Assembly (NCBI GenBank): GCA_016931055.1
Contig: JAFGFL010000066.1
Coordinates: forward strand, 1-52,091
Length of the DNA: 52,091 nucleotides
Reading direction: 5' to 3'
Origin: Candidatus Omnitrophota bacterium
GTDB taxonomy: Bacteria > Omnitrophota > Gorgyraeia > Zapsychrales > Zapsychraceae
The position numbers and the translations under genes are program-made. The notes beneath the pieces are model-generated. The model worked only from the letters and a program-made list of their open reading frames with translations, did no database searches and was not told the DNA's origin. Shown here one piece after another: positions 8,501 through 15,470 of this stretch. Positions within the stretch are counted from its first letter, which is position 1; each line of letters opens with the position of its first letter.

Positions 8501-11500
8501 ATCCTTCCGCAACTTCAGTTCCACCGGCGAGGAGGCAAGTTTGTTGACAATCTGTTTCCCGACTTCGATTAAAGCATCCCCTCTTGCTGCGTCAATGTTA
8601 CTGTCAGATTTACCAACTAGACCAACATAATACTTAATAACGTCCTGTGTTCCCGATGGGCGCAATAGCAGATTATCACCCGATGCAAAAATAAACTTCA
8701 GCCCTCCTTTAACAGGAATCAAATTAGCAACCTTTTGATCTTGTAACGCCTCCAATTCCTTAACAATCGTTACCTCAGCCAGATTGCCCTTGCTTTCAAT
8801 CTCACGCTTAACTTTCTCGGCTCCAGCTTTGAGGGCGGCTTTTTCTTCACTGGTGGCTTGGATATCGGCAACAGTTTTCACAAATTTGAGACCAACGGTT
8901 TTTTCAATTTTTGTCTTATATTCCGATAAACTCATTCCTGATTTCGCTACCAACCACAATGTCATAAGGCCTATCGCGATCCCGTCATCCCACGATCTCA
9001 TAAACGGCCCAACACCCACATGGGCGCTTTCCTCCCCTGCAACGATAAACTGTTTCCCATGTTTTACAACTTGCTCGACTACCCATTTGAAGCCAACATC
9101 GACTTCAACCATCTCAATTTCTTTCTCACCGACAGCACTTCGTTTAGCATTGATATAATTAACAATGGCATTGGAGAAATCGTTGGTGGCTACCGTTTTG
9201 CCAACGGCACCGCCTTCCAGCCTCACCTCTTCAACCAAGAAATAGGTTAACAATCCAATGAGATCATCGGCGCTGACAAAGACTCCGCCGAAGTCTACTG
9301 TTCCAAAACGATCCGCATCTCCGTCTGTGGCGATACCGATAGATTTCGGGGTTTCCATAACTTTCTTAACCAATGGCTCTCGACTGTTCTTATCATCAGG
9401 TTTTGGGCTCCCTTTGACTTCTTTAAATTCCGGATCTTTGTTGTTCATATTAATCATTTCATAAAGACCCCCCTCAGGCCTGCTTTCATCCTCAAGAGCT
9501 AAATAAATAGCTTGGAGATATTTAACAGAAGTTCCTTGCATAGGATCTAGCACTAAGCGAAAATCACGATTTGCTTTGATGTAATCTACAATATCCTTCC
9601 AGGCTCCAATCTTCTTCAGTGTCGGAATAATGTACTCGCGGGTATATTGCCCAACCAACTGATCAGCATCTAACTCCATTATCATACCGGCGTCTTTGGC
9701 CTCTTGATAATCTGTTGTCTTCAATTGTGCCGCTGTGTTAGCTAAACGGCCTATGGCGTTGGTTACGCCCTCATCCGCAGCCCCTCCATGACTTGGAGAA
9801 AACTTAAAACCATTGTCATCTTTCGGATTATGGCTAGCCGTAAAATTGATAACTCCTGCGATATCATCACTGATACTGGCCCAATATGCTAAAACAGGTG
9901 TTGGCGTGGCCTCAGGAACAAGTAAGACTTTAATCCCGTTAGCCGCAAGAATCGAAGCCGTTTCTCTGGCATTTCTCGGATTGTGTTTCCTTGTATCATA
10001 TCCGACAATAACTGTTCTTTGCCTTACGTTCCCTAAGATATAATCAGCTGCGCCTTGTGTAATCCGCCGAATGACAGGCAAATCGAATATTTTTCTGGAA
10101 TCATTCGTATAATCTTCAATCTTTCCTCTGTCACCACTCGTGCCAAACTCAATTTTTCTTGTATTCACTAATTCTTTAGTCTCTATCTTCACCGGCGAGG
10201 AGGGTGTTTCGCCTGCCGGTCTTCTTACAGCTACGCCTTCAGGAACTTCTTTAGTGTTCTCAAGATTCTCAACCAGGTCAGCTGTCACCATGTGGACCTT
10301 TTCATCTTTTAGGTCTGAATAAATACGAACTTGATCAAAAATATATCCTTGATCCTCTTCTGACAATTGCTGCAACAGCGGGGCAATATGTAATTCAAAT
10401 TCAGCTTGAGTTAAATTGTTCACGTTCAATAAAAATTTGAAAAACGCTCCTCGATTCCCCTTAAGAGACTCAAGTTCATCTATCCCAACAGAAGCCAAAG
10501 CCGTGTTCATTCGTTCCCCAAAGAAACCGCCTGAAAAATACTTGCGCGGGATGATTTCCTGCGTTGCCGGGTCATAGTCTTCCCTAATATAGTTGTAGAC
10601 GCCCTTTTGGAAGGCCTCAAGATACTGGTCATAGATCTTCTGTTTGACCTCTTTGTCTTCAACATCGACCCCCTTGATCTTGTTCTTGTCCACATAGACC
10701 TGGCCCAGCAGGCTTTCTTTAAGATTCTGCTTATACCAGGTGGCCAGGATCATGGAATTGTAAATTTGCCGCAGGTTGGCGAAAGTTTTGCCTTCGTTGA
10801 CTTCTTTTTCGATTTCCGGAATCAGCACTTCGCGGACGACTTCCGAGGTAACACCGCTAATTACTTCCGCGTCTTCTTGTACGGGCGACCGGCCGGTCGC
10901 CCCTACATCTTGTTTATTATATTCCGCCATGGCCTTGTAATCTTCTTCCAGCATGACTTTCAAATGGCTGTCTATTACATAGGCACTGGCCTCATGTTCA
11001 AATACAAGAGCTTTTTCAGGGACAATCCATACTTTATTAAAGGTATTCATCGGGATTTCGGTCGTCCCGTAAAGCTCATAGGCCTTTTTATAGACCCTGT
11101 CCCAGAACTTCTTGCCTAATTCATCTTCAGGGTACATTAAGGATGCGGTGAGTTGTTTTAAGAGGTAATCCTGGGCCAGGAGGTCACGGCCCATTTCCGT
11201 CTCGCCAAAAGATTGGGGAATAATACGGTCTTTTTCGTAAGGAGAAAGGTTGACCCACAATTCTTTCTCAGGGACCGTCAGTGAGGCCAGAAAATATTTG
11301 ATCAGTTTCTGTGATTCATCTTCCAGTTGGCTGCCAACAATACCTGAGTCGCCGGTATCGATCGTAAAGTCGAATTCCAGCGGATTTTCGGGATGGATCG
11401 TTACACCCGTAATCAGTGCAGGAATATAGCCGCTTGTAACCGGAAGCATCACCCCCGGCGCCGGCAAATTAAGGATCGTTGCAGGCAAAACTTGGGCATA

Positions 11501-11608
11501 CGTCATCTGCGGCGGAATCACCGTGCCGAAAATAAACGTAAAGGCAACAAAGGCGGAAAAAATCCGATAAGTTAAATTAGTTTGTTTGTGTTTGATGAAG
11601 CTGATCAT
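5591..11608 (-). CDS. Giant exported multidomain protein: N-terminal region, phosphohexomutase, NadD-like nucleotidyltransferase and SSPV-linked tail segments
   Basis: About 2005 aa. A basic, hydrophobic N-terminus (1-40, ending TYAQ) looks like a signal peptide. Numbering from the track start: 41-470 is an unrecognised, mostly helical region. 471-1026 is a complete alpha-D-phosphohexomutase with FGTSGDRG, TASHNPKDDNG (catalytic Ser593), DGDADRFG, GEESAHVG and RPSGTQD. 1027-1680 holds a NadD-like adenylyltransferase core with NPLHFGQ (N1349) and SSTNIR (1545-1550) then VSVEEYIRTHGRY. 1681-1794 and 1795-1902 are small helical segments. 1903-2006 is a GGIDLNP-containing tail. SSPV or SSPI stands at 471, 1027, 1681, 1795 and 1903, exactly at these boundaries. 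The track start is GTG at 11611; I chose the next codon, ATG, eight bases after AGGAGG. Two cytosol-type enzymes in one exported chain is odd. It may be a polyprotein or a misrouted fusion; the function is unknown. Confidence 0.88.
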   Translation of the reverse strand: MISFIKHKQTNLTYRIFSAFVAFTFIFGTVIPPQMTYAQVLPATILNLPAPGVMLPVTSGYIPALITGVTIHPENPLEFDFTIDTGDSGIVGSQLEDESQKLIKYFLASLTVPEKELWVNLSPYEKDRIIPQSFGETEMGRDLLAQDYLLKQLTASLMYPEDELGKKFWDRVYKKAYELYGTTEIPMNTFNKVWIVPEKALVFEHEASAYVIDSHLKVMLEEDYKAMAEYNKQDVGATGRSPVQEDAEVISGVTSEVVREVLIPEIEKEVNEGKTFANLRQIYNSMILATWYKQNLKESLLGQVYVDKNKIKGVDVEDKEVKQKIYDQYLEAFQKGVYNYIREDYDPATQEIIPRKYFSGGFFGERMNTALASVGIDELESLKGNRGAFFKFLLNVNNLTQAEFELHIAPLLQQLSEEDQGYIFDQVRIYSDLKDEKVHMVTADLVENLENTKEVPEGVAVRRPAGETPSSPVKIETKELVNTRKIEFGTSGDRGKIEDYTNDSRKIFDLPVIRRITQGAADYILGNVRQRTVIVGYDTRKHNPRNARETASILAANGIKVLLVPEATPTPVLAYWASISDDIAGVINFTASHNPKDDNGFKFSPSHGGAADEGVTNAIGRLANTAAQLKTTDYQEAKDAGMIMELDADQLVGQYTREYIIPTLKKIGAWKDIVDYIKANRDFRLVLDPMQGTSVKYLQAIYLALEDESRPEGGLYEMINMNNKDPEFKEVKGSPKPDDKNSREPLVKKVMETPKSIGIATDGDADRFGTVDFGGVFVSADDLIGLLTYFLVEEVRLEGGAVGKTVATNDFSNAIVNYINAKRSAVGEKEIEMVEVDVGFKWVVEQVVKHGKQFIVAGEESAHVGVGPFMRSWDDGIAIGLMTLWLVAKSGMSLSEYKTKIEKTVGLKFVKTVADIQATSEEKAALKAGAEKVKREIESKGNLAEVTIVKELEALQDQKVANLIPVKGGLKFIFASGDNLLLRPSGTQDVIKYYVGLVGKSDSNIDAARGDALIEVGKQIVNKLASSPVELKLRKDSLANFLHVKSVEIFETETEKIRKMNFDDLFTLKSIYSKGEGTTRHEFSGYGITPIQVREALAGDETGRDWKDVLVQLEDGINPSGIPYRDGIMTGNSYNARMTDAEITKQIAAYEQSGKQRIEVRPKEFINAKVYIQNRTGKQADINHVEEIASGNEVTYGLAFITENGVKKIVVQSGFIQMIKEKGDPYSMLERAFVYILNQGTHEQNRIAEYNYAKSIYPNVNKEIHVDVEKVFDNLVNHSLQKGKNRNEQLASEWARKVKESLWEIGVHMMNGEMQLQRVRWSEKDSEFTGNETDTGDITVGLFASALNPLHFGQFEPVLRAIAQLKISVVGVANHAFDYRKQGIGLNPTFLERDEMAQEWVDLFEGLLVLAKVLDGSEADGETKYRKLIEINGGRKGKTTFVYTAVGGDHMHVYAPSKEVDEQGYKLSIKDGQNLRPGTVKKMEEIQKLLAEHLQANNIEMVLAFNFRELFESLPTPNEVEQLKEKIRTGFISPLGHINLFGTSSTNIRDYYSGQEDKDVTFLPVSVEEYIRTHGRYRGWIIGLPYALNRIATGSEIKAEDIQLFRNWLNEERNQGKEPTARQIAQDFSFSEAELRNNFKFTLGSIEDMEREKGVSFRKDLIEISEAEAKKALDIVTAPSSPVIVQWNDILKSVVMDGVGIEASEKPLEYDLGSLIEIAGRPEIALDQVQKTLDHLSNLRETIDSKRPMTNTWEKKSIIIGEGMERLMDIAAQKALAEESRAKGRAAVVSKFQSSPISDEDMVTLKDDYEIYEKTIDDFLKDTGIGKDKEVSVTDVEDMIKMLSDLRKKIDEIPEEGREQLSVNEDYRYLLSDYEDMIKEGLARLGNIYQELIKAAHAEIQSSPVKDVKPGGIDLNPELLDLQIKRDGNGIPLPLNQQPVYNMKIEGFLPVIINITPVANNLPLLLGMLGGETEDSDMSYRGLDPMNKNRIAAYVREWEAEDIEA
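10879..10906. repeat. GTAGGGG-family palindrome inserted in frame in the giant ORF
   Basis: GTACGGGCGACCGGCCGGTCGCCCCTAC has a perfect 20-bp palindromic core. It lies inside the coding sequence of the giant protein and is translated as VGATGRSPV without breaking the frame. A nearly identical copy lies between trpC and trpF at 13069-13096. Confidence 0.8.
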
Positions 11609-11611
11609 CAC

Positions 11612-11806
11612 GGAGTCCTCCTGATTGGTTTTATAGGTCTAATTAAGCAATAAGAAACTTGCGAAACTACACGTATAAACCTTTCGATTCCTCCGTGGCG
11701 GGAGAAAAAACCCAAGAATGGAAATGTTTATAACTGCAGCTTGAACTTCGGTATTTGTCCAAATTATGCCATATATATATATAAAAAGCAAATATATTTT
11801 CAGGGT
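11612..11806. other. 195-bp leader between the Cys-cluster gene and the giant gene
   Basis: On the minus strand this holds a short CTCC/GGAG stem (TCTCCCGCCACGGAGGA), an AT-rich stretch and the AGGAGG ribosome binding site of the giant gene. I see no convincing terminator and no consensus promoter, so read-through from the Cys-cluster gene into the giant gene is possible. Confidence 0.4.
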
Positions 11807-12079
11807 TTACTTATAACCGCAGTTCCCATCGCCTGCCCAAAACATCTGCAAGACATCACGGATAGGGACACATTTAAAAGGTTTTCCGCTTATTGTTTTG
11901 TGCATTCCGAAACGGTTCTCGTAAATATCGCAAAAGAATTTCCCTTTATGTACCTCCATAAGGTGTTCACAGGGGTCATTATCATTGATCCCGCAACACG
12001 AGCCGCAGCAATGGCATAGCACTTCCCACTCATTGAGTTGTTTTGCCTGTAACTGTTCGTATCTTTCCGTATAGGTCAT
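11807..12079 (-). CDS. Small cysteine-cluster protein (YkgJ/CxxCxxCC-like)
   Basis: A 90-aa protein with nine cysteines (C22, C24, C25, C28, C29, C37, C50, C70, C87). The arrangement LCHCCGSCCG, then PCEHL, FFCDIYENR and KPFKC resembles the YkgJ-type zinc/iron-chelating Cys-cluster family, in which the cluster binds a metal and the spacing C..CD.YE.RP..C is common. No clear Shine-Dalgarno precedes the ATG. It lies about 70 nt downstream of the riboswitch terminators and about 195 nt upstream of the giant gene, so it may be the first gene controlled by the riboswitch. The function is unknown; a metal-binding or redox role is inferred from the cysteines only. Confidence 0.75.
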   Translation of the reverse strand: MTYTERYEQLQAKQLNEWEVLCHCCGSCCGINDNDPCEHLMEVHKGKFFCDIYENRFGMHKTISGKPFKCVPIRDVLQMFWAGDGNCGYK

Positions 12080-12149
12080 TTTTATTTTGTACTAATACCT
12101 TGATATTTAATGACTTATGCCAGTTTTAGCAGAAAAGACCCATTTCTTC

Positions 12150-12190
12150 AAAAAAAAACTCTTCCTCAAGGAACCTTCCCTAAAGAAGAG
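12150..12190 (-). terminator. Intrinsic terminator following the riboswitch
   Basis: On the minus strand CTCTTC...GAAGAG closes a hairpin with an inner AAGG/CCTT and is followed directly by TTTTTTTTT. It begins where the T-tract after the riboswitch P1 stem ends, so it is the natural expression platform or a backup terminator. Confidence 0.75.
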
Positions 12191-12377
12191 AAAAAATAAG
12201 CCGATAAAGGAGGTTATCTCCCTCATCGCGCTTCGGCAACTCAGCCACCGTATCGCCATCAACCGTTCTTATCGTCTTTGATGCCCAGCTTAACGCTTAG
12301 GGCCTTTTAGGTATCAGACAATTTAGGTCTGTAGTTTTGCGCCCCCAGGTTTCCCTGGGTTTACCTTTATCGGCTTA
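12191..12377 (-). ncRNA. c-di-GMP-I (GEMM-I)-like riboswitch with a long P1 and an enlarged P3 arm
   Basis: Read on the minus strand, a 14-bp perfect stem (TAAGCCGATAAAGG with CCTTTATCGGCTTA) encloses the hallmarks of the c-di-GMP class I aptamer: GGTAAACC, a P2 hairpin CCAGG-GAAA-CCTGG with a GNRA tetraloop, GGGCGCAAAAC, a CCTAAA...GATACGG pair close to the 11-nt tetraloop receptor, and GGCTGAGTTGCCGAA. The family normally has about 90-100 nt; here the P3 arm carries about 75 extra nt with two small hairpins (GCCC/GGGC and CATCAA/TTGATG). The 3' side of P1 runs into TTTTTT and a second terminator. A consensus promoter lies just upstream. The downstream genes are the Cys-cluster protein and the giant protein. 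Ligand identity is inferred from family resemblance. A standalone ncRNA is the alternative. Confidence 0.72.
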
Positions 12378-12382
12378 CTGTA

Positions 12383-12411
12383 AGAATAACACACTTCTTA
12401 TCAATTTTCAA
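12383..12411 (-). promoter_or_regulatory. Sigma70-like promoter of the riboswitch transcript
   Basis: On the minus strand TTGAAA (12411-12406) and TATTCT (12388-12383) are separated by exactly 17 bp. The predicted start of transcription falls at or just before the first base of the riboswitch P1 stem, which supports the RNA having its own transcript rather than being only the tail of the trp operon. Confidence 0.7.
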
Positions 12412-12439
12412 GGGCCTAAAACCATTAAATTTTAAGGAC

Positions 12440-13051
12440 TTACAGAATTATGGCATCAAAAAACTCTCGGATCAAACGCGGGTCCTTTATTCCGGGAGAC
12501 TTTTCTATTCCGCTTGAAACATCTATCGCATAAGGATTTGCAGCGGCTATGGCTTCCTTGACATTTTGGGCCGTCAAACCCCCTGACAAAATGACTGGTT
12601 TTTCAATGTTCTGGCCTTTAAGCACGTTCCAGTTAAATGTTTTCCCTGTGCCTCCCGCGACGCCTTCTACATGCGTATCAAAAAGGTATGCATCCACCTT
12701 GTACTTACTTATATATTCAGCCGGATAATATTCCCTTATCCTGAAAGCCTTAATAATCTTAAAATCCCCGAACCGCTTGCAATACACGGCCTTTTCCTCT
12801 CCATGGAACTGTACTGTCTTTATGCGGGTGAATTGGCATATGTCTTTAACCGCCCTTTCGGATTGATCAACAAATACACCAACCGGCGTCACAAAAGGCG
12901 GCAATGCTTCGATAATCTTCCGTGCCCGGCTTGGCGAAACATACCTGGGGCTTTTTTTGGAAAAAACAAAGCCAATTGCCCATGCCCCATAATGGGCAGC
13001 TTTTAAGGCATCTTCGCTGTTTGTGATCCCGCAAATCTTTACTCTTATCAT
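12440..13051 (-). CDS. trpF: Phosphoribosylanthranilate isomerase
   Basis: Catalyses the Amadori rearrangement of N-(5'-phosphoribosyl)anthranilate in tryptophan biosynthesis. A (beta/alpha)8 barrel of normal length with the N-terminal VKICGIT holding the catalytic cysteine, VGVFVDQ on a later strand, and a C-terminal LSGGL and AIDVSSGIE phosphate-binding end. The track ORF begins at a TTG at 13060; I chose the ATG at 13051, giving MIRVKICG, which matches the usual N-terminus. trpC lies just upstream, separated only by a palindromic repeat. It is the last trp gene of the group; the riboswitch promoter begins about 30 bp past its stop and no separate terminator lies between. Confidence 0.95.
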   Translation of the reverse strand: MIRVKICGITNSEDALKAAHYGAWAIGFVFSKKSPRYVSPSRARKIIEALPPFVTPVGVFVDQSERAVKDICQFTRIKTVQFHGEEKAVYCKRFGDFKIIKAFRIREYYPAEYISKYKVDAYLFDTHVEGVAGGTGKTFNWNVLKGQNIEKPVILSGGLTAQNVKEAIAAANPYAIDVSSGIEKSPGIKDPRLIREFFDAIIL

Positions 13052-13068
13052 AACTTCCAAGTCTTTCC

Positions 13069-13096
13069 GTACGGGCGGCCGGCCGGTCGCCCCTAC
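13069..13096. repeat. GTAGGGG-family palindrome between trpC and trpF
   Basis: GTACGGGCGGCCGGCCGGTCGCCCCTAC differs by one base from the copy inside the giant ORF. It abuts the TAG stop of trpC and ends about 18 bp before the trpF start codon, so it would form a hairpin in the trp mRNA near the trpF ribosome binding region. Confidence 0.8.
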
Positions 13097-13879
13097 CTAC
13101 GTACCATAAAGCACTTCCTTCATTTTCTTGCCAATATCATCTTCCCTCATAAACGTTTCCCCGATCAAGATCGCATGGGCACCAGCATCTTTTAGCGCCT
13201 TGACTTCCGAATATTTTTTAAAGCCGCTTTCTCCGACAATAATTTTGTCTTTTGGGATTTTCGGGATGAGGCGCATACAGACCTGCATATCAATAAAAAA
13301 CGCAAACAGATCCCGGTTGTTCACACCGATAATCTCCGCCCCGGCATTACAAGCCTTCTTGAGCTCATTTTCGTTATGAATCTCTACCAGGCAATCTAGG
13401 CCTAAAAAACGCGCTGCAGCGATCAATTCCTTAAGAACGGCATCTTCCAGTATGGCGGTAATCAGCAGTACCGCATTGGCCCCGTTCGCCTGCGCCTCAT
13501 AAATCTGGCCTTCCTCAATCATGAAATCCTTGTTCAAAATCGGAAGGCTGACAACCTCACGCACCTGCTTGACATATTCAGTCTTTCCGAGAAAATATTT
13601 ATCCTCCGTCACAACAGAAATGGCCGCCGCGTTATTCTGGGCATAGATCTTCGCGATCGCCATCGGATCAAAAGGCTCACGGATAATCCCCTTGGACGGC
13701 GAGGCCTTTTTGATCTCAGCGATCAATTTGATCTGTCCCGGCCCGCTGATCGCGCTCTTGAACGAATGAGGATGCGGGGATTTTGTCGCTTTCCATTTCA
13801 GCGAACGGTAATAATCCTTTTTCTCCCTATTCAGAGTCCGCTTGTATTCCAATATGTTTGTTAGATACGCTTCTGTCAT
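13097..13879 (-). CDS. trpC: Indole-3-glycerol-phosphate synthase
   Basis: Closes the indole ring from CdRP in tryptophan biosynthesis. Family motifs are clear: LIAEIKKASPSKG (catalytic lysines), the YAQNNAAAISVVTE strand, LPILNKDFMIEE, GANAVLLI, LVEIHNENEL, IGVNNRDL, VGESGF and AILIGETFM. The length of 260 aa is standard. trpD lies 11 bp upstream and a palindromic repeat begins directly after the stop. TrpC is separate from TrpF here, not fused as in enterobacteria. Confidence 0.96.
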   Translation of the reverse strand: MTEAYLTNILEYKRTLNREKKDYYRSLKWKATKSPHPHSFKSAISGPGQIKLIAEIKKASPSKGIIREPFDPMAIAKIYAQNNAAAISVVTEDKYFLGKTEYVKQVREVVSLPILNKDFMIEEGQIYEAQANGANAVLLITAILEDAVLKELIAAARFLGLDCLVEIHNENELKKACNAGAEIIGVNNRDLFAFFIDMQVCMRLIPKIPKDKIIVGESGFKKYSEVKALKDAGAHAILIGETFMREDDIGKKMKEVLYGT

Positions 13880-13890
13880 TTTGAAAATTA

Positions 13891-14898
13891 TTAAGCGCGC
13901 GTAAATTGAACCAATTGATCCAGTTTCCTTAATGCCCCTCCTGAATCAATCGTCTTTCTCGCCAAATCCATTCCTTGCGATATATCCTTGACTTTCTGCG
14001 AGACATAAAGGGCATACGCCGCATTTAAAAGAACAATATCTCTTTTGGGCCCTGTTTTTCCCGCAAGAATATCTTTGCAGATACGGACGTTCTTGTTGAG
14101 ATCGCCGCCTTCAAGGTCTTTTGGCTTTGCCTTCGCTATTCCGAGTTCATCAGGCAAAATATCATAAGAAAAGATCTCTTTGCCGTCATACTCACACAGA
14201 AAAGTCTTGTCAGTTGTCGTTATCTCATCCATGCCATCGTTGCCATGAACAACGATAGCACGTTTTAGTCCCAAGTTTTTCAGCACATGGGCCATCGGCT
14301 CAACGAAATCCCGGCTATACACGCCCATAATCTGATGCGTCGCCTTGGCCGGGTTGGTCAAGGGCCCCAAGATGTTAAAAATCGTTTCCACCGCCAACTT
14401 CTTTCGGACAGGAGCCACGTTTTTCATGGCCGGATGGAGTTTTTGCGCGAATAAGAATGCGATCCCCACTTCATCCAGGCATGCACTCAAATGCTCCTGC
14501 TCGACATTCAGATTGACTCCCAAAGCCTCTAAAAGATCCGCACTGCCGCACTGACTGGAGATCGAACGGTTCCCGTGCTTGGCAACGGCAACCCCCGCGC
14601 CGGCGACCACAAGCGCCGTGACCGTCGAAATATTGAATGTATTCTTTTTATCGCCTCCGGTCCCACAAGTATCAAGAATATCTTTGTGCTTGGTCTTGAT
14701 CTCAACTACAAACTTACGCATAATCTTTGCAGCGCCAGTAATTTCATCAACGGTTGGCCCCTTTTCCCGAAGCGCCAGCAAGAACACAGATATATCCTCA
14801 TCTTGCGAATTCCCGGACATAATCTCGTGCATGACCTCTTCGATCTCGCTTTGAGTCAAATTTTCCCTGTTCCGCAATTTTTCAATATAGGCTTTCAT
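13891..14898 (-). CDS. trpD: Anthranilate phosphoribosyltransferase
   Basis: Transfers phosphoribose from PRPP to anthranilate. The signature glycine-rich loop [14 protein letters not shown], then [16 protein letters not shown] and GPLTNPA, identify TrpD rather than a nucleoside phosphorylase. The track ORF is 29 residues too long at its N-terminus. The true start is the ATG at 14898 ([10 protein letters not shown], 335 aa), which overlaps the trpG stop as ATGA and has AAAGGTCG upstream. The ATGA coupling to trpG fits their joint role in the first steps of the pathway. Confidence 0.96.
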   Translation of the reverse strand: MKAYIEKLRNRENLTQSEIEEVMHEIMSGNSQDEDISVFLLALREKGPTVDEITGAAKIMRKFVVEIKTKHKDILDTCGTGGDKKNTFNISTVTALVVAGAGVAVAKHGNRSISSQCGSADLLEALGVNLNVEQEHLSACLDEVGIAFLFAQKLHPAMKNVAPVRKKLAVETIFNILGPLTNPAKATHQIMGVYSRDFVEPMAHVLKNLGLKRAIVVHGNDGMDEITTTDKTFLCEYDGKEIFSYDILPDELGIAKAKPKDLEGGDLNKNVRICKDILAGKTGPKRDIVLLNAAYALYVSQKVKDISQGMDLARKTIDSGGALRKLDQLVQFTRA

Positions 14899-15470
14899 CT
14901 GCGACCTTTCCAATTGAGAAAATTCTTTAATATCTTCTTTCCCTCCATTGTTAATATGGATTCGGGATGGAACTGCACGCCCCACATCGGATAGTTTTTA
15001 TGCCGCACGGCCATAACTTCGCCGTCATCGGCCGTTGCCGTCACTTCCAGGCATTCTGGCATAGTTTTCTTTTCGATCACCAAAGAATGATAACGCGTCG
15101 CCTCAAACGGATTCTCAACGTCTTTAAAGATCCCTTTACCGTCATGGTGAATCATCGAGGTTTTTCCGTGCATCAGACGCTTTGCCCTTATGATCTTGCC
15201 GCCATAGGCATATCCGATACACTGATGACCTAAACAAACGCCTAATATCGGGATTTTACCGGCAAACGCACGGATAAGAGCCACCGAGATGCCTGCCCCT
15301 TCCGGACGGCCGGGCCCCGGAGAAATGACAATATGCTTCACCGGCATGCGTTTGATCTCTTGAACCGTTAATTCATCGTTACGATAAACCTTCAGATCAG
15401 CCCCCATTTCGCCAAAATACTGCACAAGGTTATAGGTGAAGGAGTCATAATTATCGATCATCAGTATCAT
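14895..15470 (-). CDS. trpG: Anthranilate/aminodeoxychorismate synthase glutamine amidotransferase subunit
   Basis: Class I glutamine amidotransferase that supplies ammonia to TrpE, or to PabB for folate. Motifs: [24 protein letters not shown], the nucleophile elbow GVCLGHQ, and VQFHPESI with the catalytic His-Glu pair. The length of 191 aa is usual. The start overlaps the murA stop as ATGA. No trpE or pabB lies in the window, so the protein may serve both pathways, as seen in other bacteria (inference). Context favours the tryptophan role. Confidence 0.93.
   Translation of the reverse strand: MILMIDNYDSFTYNLVQYFGEMGADLKVYRNDELTVQEIKRMPVKHIVISPGPGRPEGAGISVALIRAFAGKIPILGVCLGHQCIGYAYGGKIIRAKRLMHGKTSMIHHDGKGIFKDVENPFEATRYHSLVIEKKTMPECLEVTATADDGEVMAVRHKNYPMWGVQFHPESILTMEGKKILKNFLNWKGRR

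Noticed and set aside
10507-10695. 62-aa minus-strand ORF inside the giant gene
   Set aside because: An alternative frame of the giant ORF with arginine-rich low-complexity content and no start signal.
12191-12377. 6S RNA, SRP RNA, tmRNA or RNase P RNA
   Set aside because: The size and closing stem could suggest 6S RNA, but the local GAAA hairpin near the 5' end breaks the rod shape, and the motifs of SRP, tmRNA and RNase P are absent. The GEMM-I core motifs fit better.
14899-14985. N-terminal extension of trpD
   Set aside because: The extra codons overlap trpG; the ATGA-coupled ATG at 14898 gives the family N-terminus.
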